Shown: positions 44,910-53,385, counted from the first letter of the stretch. The stretch: 64,000 nucleotides of DNA from VRUE01 sp035712345 (GCA_035712345.1 DASTAY010000048.1:99258-163257), one strand, 5' to 3'. The notes: generated by a model from the sequence alone, not told the origin. Numbers and translations are program-made.

Positions 44910-46541
44910 ATGCCCGATCCCTCGATCGCGCGCTTCAAGCGCGTAATCACGTCCGCTTACGCCCACCTCGAGGGGCGCCGCCAGGAGGTCAACGACCTCA
45001 ACGTCTTCCCGGTCGCCGACGGCGACACCGGCGACAACATGGCGATGACGATGCGCGCCGTGATGGAGGAGCTCGACCGGCTCGACGGCCAGGACGTCGA
45101 CGAGGTCGGCCGCACCGAGCTGGTCCAGGCCCTCGCCCGGGCGGCGCTGATGGGCGCTCGCGGGAACTCCGGCGTGATCCTCAGCCAGATCGTCCGCGGC
45201 GCCGCCGAGGAGCTCGCCAGCCGGCCCGGCGAGCTGGTCGACCCGGTCCTCGTGGCTTCCGCCTTCGCCAGCGCCGCCGACGCCGCCTATGCCTCGGTTC
45301 GCGATCCGGCGGAGGGGACGATGCTGACCGTCTTCCGCGAGATGGCGCACTCGATCGCGCGTCAGCTCGCCCACCTGGAGGCCGGCAAGCAGCGCCTCGA
45401 CAGGGGAGTCAGCGAGGAGCAGCAGGACGCCGTCCTCGCCGAGGTGCTCGAGCAGGCGATCGCCGACGGCCAAAAGGCGGTCGAGCGCACGCCCGAGCAG
45501 CTCGAGGTGCTGCGCGAATCCGGAGTCGTCGACGCCGGCGGCTATGGCCTGGTGCTGATCCTCGCCGGGGTGGTCGCGGGCTTGCGCGGCGACGGCGCCG
45601 AGCCGCCGCAGGTCTCCCACCACGACGCGCCGCCGCTGAGCCGCCCCCACCACGAGGACAGCCGCTACCGCTACTGCACGAACTTCATCGTCTCTGGCAG
45701 CGGCCTCGCCGCGCGCGATTTCCTACCCCGGCTCGAGGGCCTAGGCGATTCGGTTCTCGTCGTCGGCGACGAGGCGACGCTGAAGGTCCACGTGCACACC
45801 GACGAGCCAGAATCGGCGGTGGGGCTCTTCGAGGGGGCGGGGCAGGTGACCAACCTCGACGTCGCCGACATGCGCGAGCAGATCGCCGCGCGGCGCGCGC
45901 GGCTCTCGGGCGGGCGCACCGGCGCGCTGGCGGTCGCTGCCGGGGAGGGGCTGGAGCGCCTCTTCGCCGAGGTCGGCGCCCACGTGGTCCCGGGTGGCGA
46001 GACGCTCAACCCGTCCACCTACGAGCTGCTTGCGGGCATCCACGAGGTGCCGGCCGAGGAAGTGCTCGTCCTGCCCAGCTCCTCCAATGTGATCATGGCC
46101 GCCGAGCGGGCCTGCGAGCTCTCCGAGAAGCCGGCGCGCGTGGTCGCGGCGACCTCACAGCAGGCCGGCCTGCTGGCGCTGGTCGAACTGGATGCGGCGG
46201 CGCCCGCGGAGGAGAACGCCGCGCGCCTGGAGGAGGCGCTGTCCGAGATCGTCTCGGGGGGAGTGGCTCCGGCAGCTCGCGACGACGCCCAGGGGCGCTT
46301 TCGCAAGGGCGATGCGGTGGGCTTCGCGGACGGCGAGATCGTCGCCTGGGGCGGCGCCGGCTCGACTCTGGCGACGACGATCGAGCGACTTGCCGCCGAG
46401 GCGGAGATCGTCACGGTCCTGGGGGGCATGGACGCCCCGATCGCGCTGGAGGAGATCGACGCCCACGTCCCGGACGGGGTCGAGATCGAGAAGCACGAGG
46501 GCGGCCAGCCGAGCTGGTGGTGGCTATTAGCGGCTCAGTAG
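44910..46541 (+). CDS. fakA: DAK2/DegV-associated fatty acid kinase FakA-like (YloV)
   Basis: 543 residues. The N-terminal DhaL-type kinase domain has EVNDLNVFPVADGDTGDNMA (metal-binding aspartates) and ALMGARGNSGVILSQIVRG; the central and C-terminal domains include YRYCTNFIVSGSG and LPSSSNVIMAAERA. FakA phosphorylates fatty acids bound to FakB in Gram-positives. ATG 44910 chosen over an upstream in-frame ATG because MPDPSIARFKRVITSAY fits the family start. Followed by recG, as in firmicutes. Confidence 0.88.
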   Translation: MPDPSIARFKRVITSAYAHLEGRRQEVNDLNVFPVADGDTGDNMAMTMRAVMEELDRLDGQDVDEVGRTELVQALARAALMGARGNSGVILSQIVRGAAEELASRPGELVDPVLVASAFASAADAAYASVRDPAEGTMLTVFREMAHSIARQLAHLEAGKQRLDRGVSEEQQDAVLAEVLEQAIADGQKAVERTPEQLEVLRESGVVDAGGYGLVLILAGVVAGLRGDGAEPPQVSHHDAPPLSRPHHEDSRYRYCTNFIVSGSGLAARDFLPRLEGLGDSVLVVGDEATLKVHVHTDEPESAVGLFEGAGQVTNLDVADMREQIAARRARLSGGRTGALAVAAGEGLERLFAEVGAHVVPGGETLNPSTYELLAGIHEVPAEEVLVLPSSSNVIMAAERACELSEKPARVVAATSQQAGLLALVELDAAAPAEENAARLEEALSEIVSGGVAPAARDDAQGRFRKGDAVGFADGEIVAWGGAGSTLATTIERLAAEAEIVTVLGGMDAPIALEEIDAHVPDGVEIEKHEGGQPSWWWLLAAQ

Positions 46542-48787
46542 CGCGATCGTTCAGCGGCGCCGCCGCGCTGACGCGCAGGGAGCTGCTCGACGCCCCCGTC
46601 CACTGGCCGCGCCGGAGTGTCCTGGACGCCTCGCTCAAGATTCTCGACGGAGTAGGGCCGAGGCTCGCGGAGGCAGCGGCGGAAGCGGGGATCGCAAGCG
46701 TGGGCGACCTGCTCCTTCGCTTCCCGCACAGCCACCGCGATCGCACGATCGTGCCGGTGTCTTCGTTGGAGCCCGGCAAGCAGGCGACGATCAGAGTCGA
46801 GGTCCTTTCCGACGCCGGCCGGCCGTTCCGCAAACGCGGCCTCTCGATCCTCACGGTGAAAGTCGGCGACGAAACCGGCCACGTGCGGGCCACGTGGTTC
46901 AACCAGCCCTGGCTTACCCCCAAGCTGACGGCGGGAACGCGTCTCTTGCTCACGGGCTCGAAGGACAAACGCGGCTTCCGCGTCAGCGAATATGAGATCG
47001 GTGAGCCTGAGGGGGAGGGTGGGGGTGCCCCTCCGGCTGGCTGGGTTTTTCGCCCGGAGAGTCAGCAGGCTGGCCGAGAGAGTGGGCGGGGCGAAAAAGA
47101 GGACGCCGCTGCGCCGGAGGGGCACCCCCACCCTCCCTCACGGAGGCTCACCCCCGTTCATCCGGCAACTGAGCAGTTGAAGGCACAGCGGATACGGCAG
47201 TGGGTCGAGCGGGCGATGCCGTGGGTCGGGAACGTGCTGGAGCCGCTGCCGTCGGAGCTACGGGTGCGTCGAGAGCTTGCGGGAGCATGCGATGCGATCA
47301 AGGCGGTGCATTTCCCTGAGGAGCCCGAGGACGTGGAGCAGGCGCGCGAGCGATTGGCGTTCGAGGAGCTGTTCCTCTATCAGGCCATCCTGGCGACGCG
47401 GAAGCGCAGTCACCGAGCTTCAAGGCCGGCGCCGCGATTCGGGAAGCCGGGGGCGGTCGTCGCAAGATGGACGGATTCACTTCCATTCGAGCCGACCCAG
47501 GATCAGCTGAACGCGTTCGAAGAGATCGATGACGATCTCGACTCCGGGGAGCCGATGCAGCGGTTGCTGATGGGGGAGGTCGGGTCGGGGAAGACTGTGG
47601 TCGCGCTGTATTCGATGCTGCGGGCGCTGGAAGCCGGGTTCCAGGCGGTGCTGATGGCGCCGACCGAGACGCTTGCCGAGCAGCATGCGGTCACTCTGGG
47701 GAAGCTGTTGGCCGAAGAGGCGACGCCGTTTGCGTTGCTCACCGGGGCGACGCCCGCGGCGCGACGCAAGGAAGCTCTGGATCGACTCGCGAGCGGCGAG
47801 CTGGGGTTGGTGGTCGGCACCCACGCCCTGATCGAGCCGGACGTCGAGTTCGCACGCCTCGGGCTCTGCGTCGTCGACGAGCAGCACCGCTTCGGGGTCG
47901 AGCAGCGGAGGGCGCTCGATTCGAAGGGGGTCGAGGGAATGGCGCCGCACGTGCTGCACATGACCGCGACGCCGATCCCGCGCACGCTCTCGCTCACCGC
48001 CTACGGCGACCTCGACACGACGGCGTTGCATCAGCTTCCGGCGGGAAGACAGCCGGTCGAGACGCGCGTCATCGACGAGGACGAACGAGCGGCCGCCTAC
48101 GAGTTCATCCGTGCCGAGCTGCGCGCCGGCCGGCAGGCGTTCGTCGTCTGCCCGCTGGTCGAAGAGTCGGAGAAGATGCAGGGCAAGGCGGCGGAGCGGG
48201 AGGCGGAGCGGCTGCGGGCCGAGGAGCTGGACGGATTCGCCATCGGCGTCATCCACGGCCAGATGCCCTCGGCTCAGAAGGCCGAGGCGATGGAGATCTT
48301 CGCCGCGGGCGCCACCGACGTGCTGGTCGCGACGACGGTGATCGAGGTCGGGATCGACGTGCCGAACGCGACCGTGATGGTCATCGAGGGGGCCGAGCGC
48401 TACGGCGTCTCCCAGCTGCACCAGCTGCGCGGGCGGGTCGGGCGTGGGACGCACGGCTCGCACTGCTTTCTCTTCCCCGAAGAGGCGGGGGGGATGGCGC
48501 GGCGCCGCCTGAAGGCGGTCGAGCGTGAGCGCGACGGCTTCAGGCTCGCCGAGGTCGACCTGACGCTGCGCGGGGAGGGCGAGGTGCTCGGCACTCGCCA
48601 GAGCGGCCTGCCGCGCTTCGCGGTCGCCGAGCTGCCCGAGGAAACGGCGCTCCTCGCCGCCGCCCGCGACGAGGTGCTGGCCCTGTTGCAGCGCCACGGA
48701 TCGCTCGAGGCGCCCGAGCTGGGTCCCCTGCTCGACGCCGCCCATCGCCGCTTCGGCGCCGGCGCCTCCGACCCGATCCCGCTATGA
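46517..48787 (+). CDS. recG: ATP-dependent DNA helicase RecG with in-frame palindromic insertion
   Basis: 756 residues from GTG 46517 (overlaps the fakA end by 25 nt; GTG 46520 is equally possible). Wedge domain with KILDGVGPRLAEAAAEAGI and LLLRFPHSHRDR; helicase core with Walker A LLMGEVGSGKTVVALY, DEQHRFGVEQRRALDS, VEVGIDVPNATVMVIE and QLRGRVGRGTHGSHC. Residues about 162-212 are encoded by a family B palindrome between EYEIGE and LTPVHPATEQLK, in the linker after the wedge OB-fold. Regresses stalled forks. Confidence 0.94.
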   Translation: MVAISGSVARSFSGAAALTRRELLDAPVHWPRRSVLDASLKILDGVGPRLAEAAAEAGIASVGDLLLRFPHSHRDRTIVPVSSLEPGKQATIRVEVLSDAGRPFRKRGLSILTVKVGDETGHVRATWFNQPWLTPKLTAGTRLLLTGSKDKRGFRVSEYEIGEPEGEGGGAPPAGWVFRPESQQAGRESGRGEKEDAAAPEGHPHPPSRRLTPVHPATEQLKAQRIRQWVERAMPWVGNVLEPLPSELRVRRELAGACDAIKAVHFPEEPEDVEQARERLAFEELFLYQAILATRKRSHRASRPAPRFGKPGAVVARWTDSLPFEPTQDQLNAFEEIDDDLDSGEPMQRLLMGEVGSGKTVVALYSMLRALEAGFQAVLMAPTETLAEQHAVTLGKLLAEEATPFALLTGATPAARRKEALDRLASGELGLVVGTHALIEPDVEFARLGLCVVDEQHRFGVEQRRALDSKGVEGMAPHVLHMTATPIPRTLSLTAYGDLDTTALHQLPAGRQPVETRVIDEDERAAAYEFIRAELRAGRQAFVVCPLVEESEKMQGKAAEREAERLRAEELDGFAIGVIHGQMPSAQKAEAMEIFAAGATDVLVATTVIEVGIDVPNATVMVIEGAERYGVSQLHQLRGRVGRGTHGSHCFLFPEEAGGMARRRLKAVERERDGFRLAEVDLTLRGEGEVLGTRQSGLPRFAVAELPEETALLAAARDEVLALLQRHGSLEAPELGPLLDAAHRRFGAGASDPIPL
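47001..47151. repeat. family B palindromic element, copy 1 (inside recG)
   Basis: Arms around 47001-47036 and 47114-47151; the inner 22 bp (GAGGGTGGGGGTGCCCCTCC plus two more) pair exactly, and the outer GTGAGCC also pairs, with small indels between. The core, 47037-47113, holds CTGGGTTTTTCGCCC and GGGGCGAAAAAGAGGACGCC; its reverse complement matches the core at 51739-51816. The whole element is open in the recG frame and adds about 50 residues. Confidence 0.8.
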
Positions 48788-48817
48788 CGCACCGCCGTGA
48801 TCCCGCCATGACGCACC

Positions 48818-48860
48818 GCCGTAGAGGTTTAGTCCGCATAGCGAGCCAAACCTCTACGGC
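48818..48860. repeat. family F palindrome between recG and rsmD
   Basis: GCCGTAGAGGTTTAGTCCG (48818-48836), loop CATAG, and a right arm 48842-48860; 16 of 19 positions pair, and the sequence matches the perfect copy at 57634. Just upstream, ATGACGCACCGCCGT occurs twice in direct repeat (48784 and 48808). Both this copy and the one at 57634 follow a TGATCCCGCCA sequence. Confidence 0.75.
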
Positions 48861-48882
48861 GCCGAGTTGAGAGAGTGGCGCG

Positions 48883-49497
48883 GTGCGCGTGATCGCCGGG
48901 GAGCTCAAGGGGCAGCGACTGGTCGCGCCACGGGGATGGAGAGTGCGGCCGACCTCCGACCGGGTCCGCGAGGCGGTCTTCTCGGCGTTGGGGAACATCG
49001 GCGGGGCCCGCGTGCTCGACCTCTACTGCGGCACGGGCGCGCTGGCGATCGAGGCGCTCTCGCGGGGCGCGGCCAGCGCCGTCCTCGTCGATCGCGACAC
49101 GCGCCCGGCGCTCGGCAACGTCGAGCGGCTCGGCCTCGGTGGGCGCTCCGAGCTGGTCCGGTCTGATGTCTCCCGCTGGCTCGAGAGCCAGGCCGTCGGA
49201 GAGGGGGATGAGCCCTTCCCCGGGAACTCCCGCGAACGCGGCCCGAGGAAGGGCTCATCCCCCTCTCCCATGCCGGTCGGGCGATTCGACCTCGTCTTCG
49301 TCGACGCCCCCTATAGACTCGCCGACCGCGTGGGGCAGGCATTGAACACACATCTGCCGTCGCTGCTCGCCGAGGGCGGGCGGGCGGTGATCGAGAGCGG
49401 CGCTCGCAGCCCGCTGCGGATCGATTCCCTCGAGCCGCTGCGCCAGCGCCGCTACGGCGCCACCGAGATTTCCTTCTACCGCCGGGCGGAGAGATGA
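48883..49497 (+). CDS. rsmD: 16S rRNA m2G966 methyltransferase RsmD with in-frame palindrome
   Basis: 204 residues from a GTG. MRVIAGELKGQRLVAPRGW and RPTSDRVREAVFSALG are the family start; VLDLYCGTGALAIEALSRGA is the SAM motif, and FDLVFVDAPYRLAD contains DPPY in the variant DAPY. Residues about 106-129 (GEGDEPFPGNSRERGPRKGS) are encoded by a 71-bp palindrome inserted just before the catalytic strand. The recG-rsmD-coaD order is conserved in Gram-positives. Confidence 0.93.
   Translation: MRVIAGELKGQRLVAPRGWRVRPTSDRVREAVFSALGNIGGARVLDLYCGTGALAIEALSRGAASAVLVDRDTRPALGNVERLGLGGRSELVRSDVSRWLESQAVGEGDEPFPGNSRERGPRKGSSPSPMPVGRFDLVFVDAPYRLADRVGQALNTHLPSLLAEGGRAVIESGARSPLRIDSLEPLRQRRYGATEISFYRRAER
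49198..49268. repeat. 22-bp perfect palindrome inside rsmD
   Basis: Arms 49198-49219 (GGAGAGGGGGATGAGCCCTT, then CC) and 49247-49268 are exactly complementary; the loop of 27 nt is 49220-49246. The element is in frame with rsmD and adds about 24 residues between WLESQAV and MPVGRFDLVFVD. Loop and arms are not clearly shared with other elements here. Confidence 0.75.
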
Positions 49498-49557
49498 GCG
49501 CCAAGCGGGCAAGCGTGCATATCTGGCTCTTTGCGCAGCGGGGGAGGCGCGATTCTC
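49495..49557 (+). repeat. family D leader element, copy 2 (upstream of coaD)
   Basis: Begins with the TGA stop of rsmD (TGAGCGC) and ends at the coaD ATG. Shares GCAAGCGTGCATATCTG-CTCTT and GCGCAGCG...GCGCGA with the copies before priA and rnc. In this copy the third block has changed to GGGGGAGG (49541-49548), which looks like a Shine-Dalgarno for coaD. Confidence 0.7.
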
Positions 49558-50052
49558 ATGTCTGACGGGACCGTCGTCTGTCCGGGCAGCTACGACCCGG
49601 TCACCAACGGGCACCTCGACATCATCACCCGCAGCTCCCAGGTCTTCGAGCGCGTCGTCGTCGGCATCGTCAACAACCCGATGCGCAAGGACAAGACCCT
49701 CTTCACGGCCGAGGAGCGCAGGGGGCTGATCGAAGAGGCCACCGCCGGGCTCGGCAACGTCGAGGCGCGGATCTTCTCCAACCTGCTGGTCGAGTTCGCC
49801 CGCGAGCAGGGTGCGAGGGCGATCGTCAAGGGGCTGCGGGCGATCTCCGACTTCGAGTACGAGTTCGAGATGGCCCAGCTCAACCGCAAGCTCGACCCCG
49901 GGATCGAGAGCATCTACATGATCGCCTCGCCCCAGTACAGCTTCCTCTCCTCGACCGGGGTGAAGGAAATGGCGACCTTCGGAGGCGACGTCGCCGACCT
50001 CGTCCCAGACCCTGTGGCGGCCGCGATGGCGAGCCGCCTGGCCGAAAGGTAG
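49558..50052 (+). CDS. coaD: phosphopantetheine adenylyltransferase
   Basis: 164 residues. VVCPGSYDPVTNGHLDIITR contains the TxGH nucleotidyltransferase motif; RKDKTLFTAEER, GARAIVKGLRAISDFEYEFE and YSFLSSTGVKEMA complete the family. Penultimate step of CoA synthesis. ATG 49558 chosen because the family begins there and GGGGAGG is correctly spaced upstream. Follows a family D element. Confidence 0.95.
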   Translation: MSDGTVVCPGSYDPVTNGHLDIITRSSQVFERVVVGIVNNPMRKDKTLFTAEERRGLIEEATAGLGNVEARIFSNLLVEFAREQGARAIVKGLRAISDFEYEFEMAQLNRKLDPGIESIYMIASPQYSFLSSTGVKEMATFGGDVADLVPDPVAAAMASRLAER

Positions 50053-50157
50053 GCTTTTGCCAACCGTCGCCGCGTTGGGCGAGAGTTTGCAAAAAGCCGA
50101 GGATTTCACGGCTTCTTCACCGAAAGTGCATCTGACCCGTAGGCTTACGCCCTGCTA

Positions 50158-50637
50158 ATGGACGTTCTGGTCCTCATAGACAAGCTGGACGACGTCGTCC
50201 ACAACGCCCGACCCGTGCCGCTCACGGATCAGGTCCGCGTGGACCGCGAGGAGATCTACGACCTCCTCGACCAGATGCGCGCGACGATCCCCGAGGAGAT
50301 CAAGCAGGCGCGCTGGATCGTCAAGGAGCGTCAGGAGATGCTCGCCGAGGCCAAACGCGAGGCCGAGCGGATCGTGCGCGAGGCGCGCGAGCAGCAGGCC
50401 CGCCTGATCTCCGACGAGGAGGTCACCAAGCAGGCCGAGCGCGCCGCCGACGAGATCGTCGAGGACGCGCGGACGCGCGAGCGCGAGATCCGCCTCGGCG
50501 CCGAGGACTACGCCGACGAGATCCTCAACACGCTCGAGGTCAACCTGCAGAAGTTCCTCGCGGCCGTGCAGCGAGGCCGCGACCGGCTCGCCGGCCGCGA
50601 CGAAGAGCAGCCGGTCGCCGAGCTCGACGAGCAGTAG
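50158..50637 (+). CDS. SepIVA-like / DivIVA-like coiled-coil protein
   Basis: 159 residues. N-terminal MDVLVLIDKLDDVVHNARPV and VRVDREEIYDLLDQMRATIP, then a long charged coiled coil (about residues 60-140, REAERIVREAREQQARL). This pattern resembles mycobacterial SepIVA (Rv2927c), which also sits beside a DUF177 gene and rnc. SepIVA acts in septation and polar growth; the protein here is shorter. The similarity of the coil to ATP synthase b subunits is probably only compositional. Confidence 0.65.
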   Translation: MDVLVLIDKLDDVVHNARPVPLTDQVRVDREEIYDLLDQMRATIPEEIKQARWIVKERQEMLAEAKREAERIVREAREQQARLISDEEVTKQAERAADEIVEDARTREREIRLGAEDYADEILNTLEVNLQKFLAAVQRGRDRLAGRDEEQPVAELDEQ

Positions 50638-50640
50638 CGG

Positions 50641-51165
50641 CTACTCGAGCTTCAGCTCCTTGAGCTTGGACCAGCGGGGGTCGACGTCCGAGCCGTGCTC
50701 GTGGTCTGCCGGGTCGGCGTCGTTGAGGGACTCGCCGCAGACCGGGCAGAGGCCGGCGCAGTCGGGGCGGCAGAGGATCTGGGTCGGGAGGGCGAGAACG
50801 GCGGCGTCGTGGGCCCAGTGGCCGAGGTCGAGCTCGTCGTCGGCGACATAGGGGCTGCGCAGCTCCTCGTCGTCGGTGTCCGCCTGGTCGACCTCCCGGA
50901 CGTCCACCTCGACCGCGACCGCGGCAGCGTCCAGGCAGCGCATGCAGGGCCCCTCGACGCTGACGGGGAAGCGCAGCCGGAACGCGTAGCCGTTGCTCGG
51001 CCGCGAGACGTCGATCCGCGCCTCGACCGCGTCGCCGAGCGGGGCATAGGTCTGGCCGCCCAGCTCGAGCGGGTCGAGCCCGACCTGGACGTCGAGACGC
51101 GCGCCCTCGCCGTGCGCCAGCGAGAGCCGTGCGAGGTCGATGATCGTGGTCGGTTTCCTGGCCAT
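50641..51165 (-). CDS. yceD: YceD/DUF177 family protein (23S rRNA accumulation)
   Basis: 174 residues. ARIDVSRPSNGYAFRLRFPV, GPCMRCLDAAAVAVEVDVRE and the C-terminal LPTQILCRPDCAGLCPVCGE are the DUF177 signature; the CxxC pairs suggest zinc binding. In most bacteria yceD lies directly upstream of rpmF on the same strand. Here it is on the opposite strand, separated from rpmF by a methyltransferase gene, so a local inversion has broken the usual operon. Confidence 0.9.
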   Translation of the reverse strand: MARKPTTIIDLARLSLAHGEGARLDVQVGLDPLELGGQTYAPLGDAVEARIDVSRPSNGYAFRLRFPVSVEGPCMRCLDAAAVAVEVDVREVDQADTDDEELRSPYVADDELDLGHWAHDAAVLALPTQILCRPDCAGLCPVCGESLNDADPADHEHGSDVDPRWSKLKELKLE

Positions 51166-51193
51166 TGCGAGCTCCTCCGCGCTGCCGCTTACG

Positions 51194-51715
51194 ATGGCAC
51201 CCTCCCGACGAGATTACGAAATGGGTCAATTCGACTGGACACCGGACGAGTACCTGGAGCGGATCCGCGACCGGATCCCGCGCTACGACGAGCTGCAGGA
51301 CCAGGCGATCGCGGCCGTCCCGTTCCCGCCCGCGCGGGTGCTGGAGCTCGGGATGGGCACCGGCGAGACGACGCGCCGCCTGATCGAGGCCTATCCGGAC
51401 TCCTGGGTCGTCGGCCTCGACTCGAGCCCCGACATGGTCTTCCGCGCCCGCCAGAGCTATGACGACGTCCAGCTCGCCCGCATGGAGGATCCCTTGCCGG
51501 ACGGCCCCTGGGACCTCGTCATCTCGGTCCTCTCGGTCAACGCCCTCACCGACGAGCAGAAGCAGGCCCTCTGTCGCCGCGTGAGAGAGCAATCGCGTTC
51601 CCTGGTGATCGGCGATAGCTTCGAGGGCGACGAGCTGGACAAGCTCCTGAAATGGAGCGACGGCCAAGTCACCTGGCAAGCCGACGGCCTGGCCGTGCTG
51701 CACGCCACGTACTGA
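51194..51715 (+). CDS. class I SAM-dependent methyltransferase
   Basis: 173 residues from ATG 51194 (ATG 51221, giving MGQFDWTPDEYLERI, is equally plausible; neither has a clear Shine-Dalgarno). Motif I is VLELGMGTGETTRRLIE, motif II VVGLDSSPDMVFRARQ, and the post-motif strand is WDLVISVLSVNALTDEQK. The target is unknown; small-molecule methylation is likely. Divergent from yceD. A family B palindrome starts 1 nt after the stop. Confidence 0.8.
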   Translation: MAPSRRDYEMGQFDWTPDEYLERIRDRIPRYDELQDQAIAAVPFPPARVLELGMGTGETTRRLIEAYPDSWVVGLDSSPDMVFRARQSYDDVQLARMEDPLPDGPWDLVISVLSVNALTDEQKQALCRRVREQSRSLVIGDSFEGDELDKLLKWSDGQVTWQADGLAVLHATY

Positions 51716-51716
51716 A

Positions 51717-51838
51717 GGGAGTGCGGGAGTGTCCCTCCAGCGCAGCGGCGTCCGTTTTCGCCCCAACGACGATCTCGGACGGCCCCAACCTCCCCCGGCG
51801 AAAAACCCAGCAAGCAGGAGGGACGCTCCCGCTCTCCC
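51717..51838. repeat. family B palindromic element, copy 2 (methyltransferase - rpmF)
   Basis: Arms 51717-51738 (GGGAGTGCGGGAGTGTCCCT, then CC) and 51817-51838 pair at 20 of 22 positions. The core has GCGCAGCGGCGTCC followed by TTTTCGCCCC at its left and GGCGAAAAACCCAGC at its right, the reverse complement of the core in recG. Arms differ from those in recG. Occupies most of the 176-bp gap before rpmF. Confidence 0.8.
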
Positions 51839-51891
51839 TGCTCCATGCTGCACGGGTCCCACACGGCCACACCCGCTACCATGCCCGACTC

Positions 51892-52104
51892 ATGGCCGTC
51901 CCGAAGAAGAGAACCTCCCGCACTCGCCGCGACAAGCGGCGTGCTCAGCACAAGGCCGGCAAGGCGCGGCTGAACAGCTGCCCGCGCTGTCACAGCCCGC
52001 GACTGCCGCACCGGGTCTGCCCGACCTGCGGCACCTACGCCGGGCGCGAGGTGATCAAACACACGATCGCCGATCCGACCGCGCCCGCTCCCGACGCGGA
52101 GTAG
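51892..52104 (+). CDS. rpmF: 50S ribosomal protein L32
   Basis: 70 residues. MAVPKKRTSRTRRDKRRAQH is the canonical L32 start, and the zinc knuckle is CPRCHSPRLPHRVCPTC, followed by the usual TYAGREV. The C-terminal TADPTAPAPDAE-like extension is short. Three bases separate it from plsX, keeping the common rpmF-plsX-acpP order for lipid and ribosome growth coupling. Confidence 0.97.
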   Translation: MAVPKKRTSRTRRDKRRAQHKAGKARLNSCPRCHSPRLPHRVCPTCGTYAGREVIKHTIADPTAPAPDAE

Positions 52105-52107
52105 CGC

Positions 52108-53130
52108 GTGGCCGGCGGCGTGACCGTCGCCCTCGACGGTTTCGGGGCCGAGCGAGGCTTCGACGTGCTTGCCGAGGGCGCCCGGATGGCGGCGGCGGAC
52201 GGGATCGGGCTGCGGGTCTTCGGGCTTGCCGGGGGACTCGACCTGGCCGGGATCGAGGGCGTCGAGCTGATTCCGACCTCGGAATGGATCGGCAACGACG
52301 AGGAGCCGGTGCCCGCGGTGCGGGCGAAGAAGGAGGCCTCGGTCGTGCGCGCCGCTCGCGACGTCGCCGAGGGGCGCTCGGCAGCGCTGGTCAGCTTCGG
52401 CTCAACCGGGGCGACGATGGCGGCGGCCACCTTCGGCCTGCGGCGCTTGAAGGGGGTGCAGCGACCCGCGCTCGCCGTGCAGCTGCCGGTGCCCGGCAGC
52501 CCGGTGCTCTTCCTCGACGTCGGCGCCAACGTCGAGGTGCGTGCCCAGCACCTCGTCCAGTTCGCCTTTCTCGGCGCCGCCTTCAGCGAGGCGGTGCTCG
52601 GGGTCGAGCGGCCCCGCATCGGGCTGCTCTCGGTGGGCGAGGAGGCGGGCAAGGGCACCGACGAGGTGGGCGCCGCTCACGCGCTGCTCGCCCGGGCGGA
52701 GGGGATCGAGTTCGTCGGCAACGTCGAGGGGGGAGACCTCCCGGCCGGCGCGGCCGATGTCGTCGTCACCGACGGCTTCACCGGCAACGTCTCGTTGAAG
52801 CTGATGGAGGGCACCGCCAGGGCCGTGACCGCCGCGATCCGCGACGCCGCCCGCTCCAACCCGGTGGCCGGCGCCGGCGGGCTGTTGCTGCGCCCCGCGC
52901 TGGGCGGCCTGCGGCGCGAGCTGCACCCCGATACCACCGGCGGCGCGATCCTGCTCGGGCTGCGCGGCATCGCGATCGTCGGCCACGGCAGCGCCGGCGC
53001 CGAGGGGATCGCCAACGCGATCCGGCTGGCGGCGCGCTGCGTCGAAGTCGACGCGCTCGGGCGCACGGCGGCGCTGCTCGCGGAGGGCGGCGTCGGACGG
53101 GGCGCCCTCGCGAGCGATGCGAGCGCGTGA
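52108..53130 (+). CDS. plsX: phosphate acyltransferase PlsX
   Basis: 340 residues from a GTG. Converts acyl-ACP to acyl-phosphate for phospholipid synthesis. SFGSTGATMAAATFGLRRLKG, FLDVGANVEVRAQHLVQFA, GLLSVGEEAGKGTDEV and DVVVTDGFTGNVSLKLMEG are the PlsX blocks. The usual N-terminal DAMGGD is replaced by DGFGAERG, an unusual change at a conserved site. Next to acpP, the source of its substrate carrier. Confidence 0.93.
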   Translation: MAGGVTVALDGFGAERGFDVLAEGARMAAADGIGLRVFGLAGGLDLAGIEGVELIPTSEWIGNDEEPVPAVRAKKEASVVRAARDVAEGRSAALVSFGSTGATMAAATFGLRRLKGVQRPALAVQLPVPGSPVLFLDVGANVEVRAQHLVQFAFLGAAFSEAVLGVERPRIGLLSVGEEAGKGTDEVGAAHALLARAEGIEFVGNVEGGDLPAGAADVVVTDGFTGNVSLKLMEGTARAVTAAIRDAARSNPVAGAGGLLLRPALGGLRRELHPDTTGGAILLGLRGIAIVGHGSAGAEGIANAIRLAARCVEVDALGRTAALLAEGGVGRGALASDASA

Positions 53131-53142
53131 TAGGAAGTCGGC

Positions 53143-53385
53143 ATGAACAGGGATGAGGTTTTCGACCTGGTGCGCGACCACCTCGCCGAGGAGCTCGAGG
53201 TCGATCCGGTCAAGATCTCCGAGCAGACCCGCTTCAAGCAGGATCTCGACGCCGACTCGCTCGATCTCTACGAGCTGGTGATGGAGCTCGAGGACAACTA
53301 CGGGATCTCGGTGTCCGAGCAGCAGGCGGCGCGGATCGAGACCGTCGGCGACGCGGTCACGTTCGTGGTGGAGAACGCTCCGTGA
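53143..53385 (+). CDS. acpP: acyl carrier protein
   Basis: 80 residues. The phosphopantetheine site is S39 in DLDADSLDLYELVMELED; the usual DSLD is intact, although the carrier helix is less acidic than E. coli ACP. Carries acyl chains for fatty acid synthesis and for PlsX. Its stop codon is the first triplet of a family D element. Confidence 0.95.
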   Translation: MNRDEVFDLVRDHLAEELEVDPVKISEQTRFKQDLDADSLDLYELVMELEDNYGISVSEQQAARIETVGDAVTFVVENAP

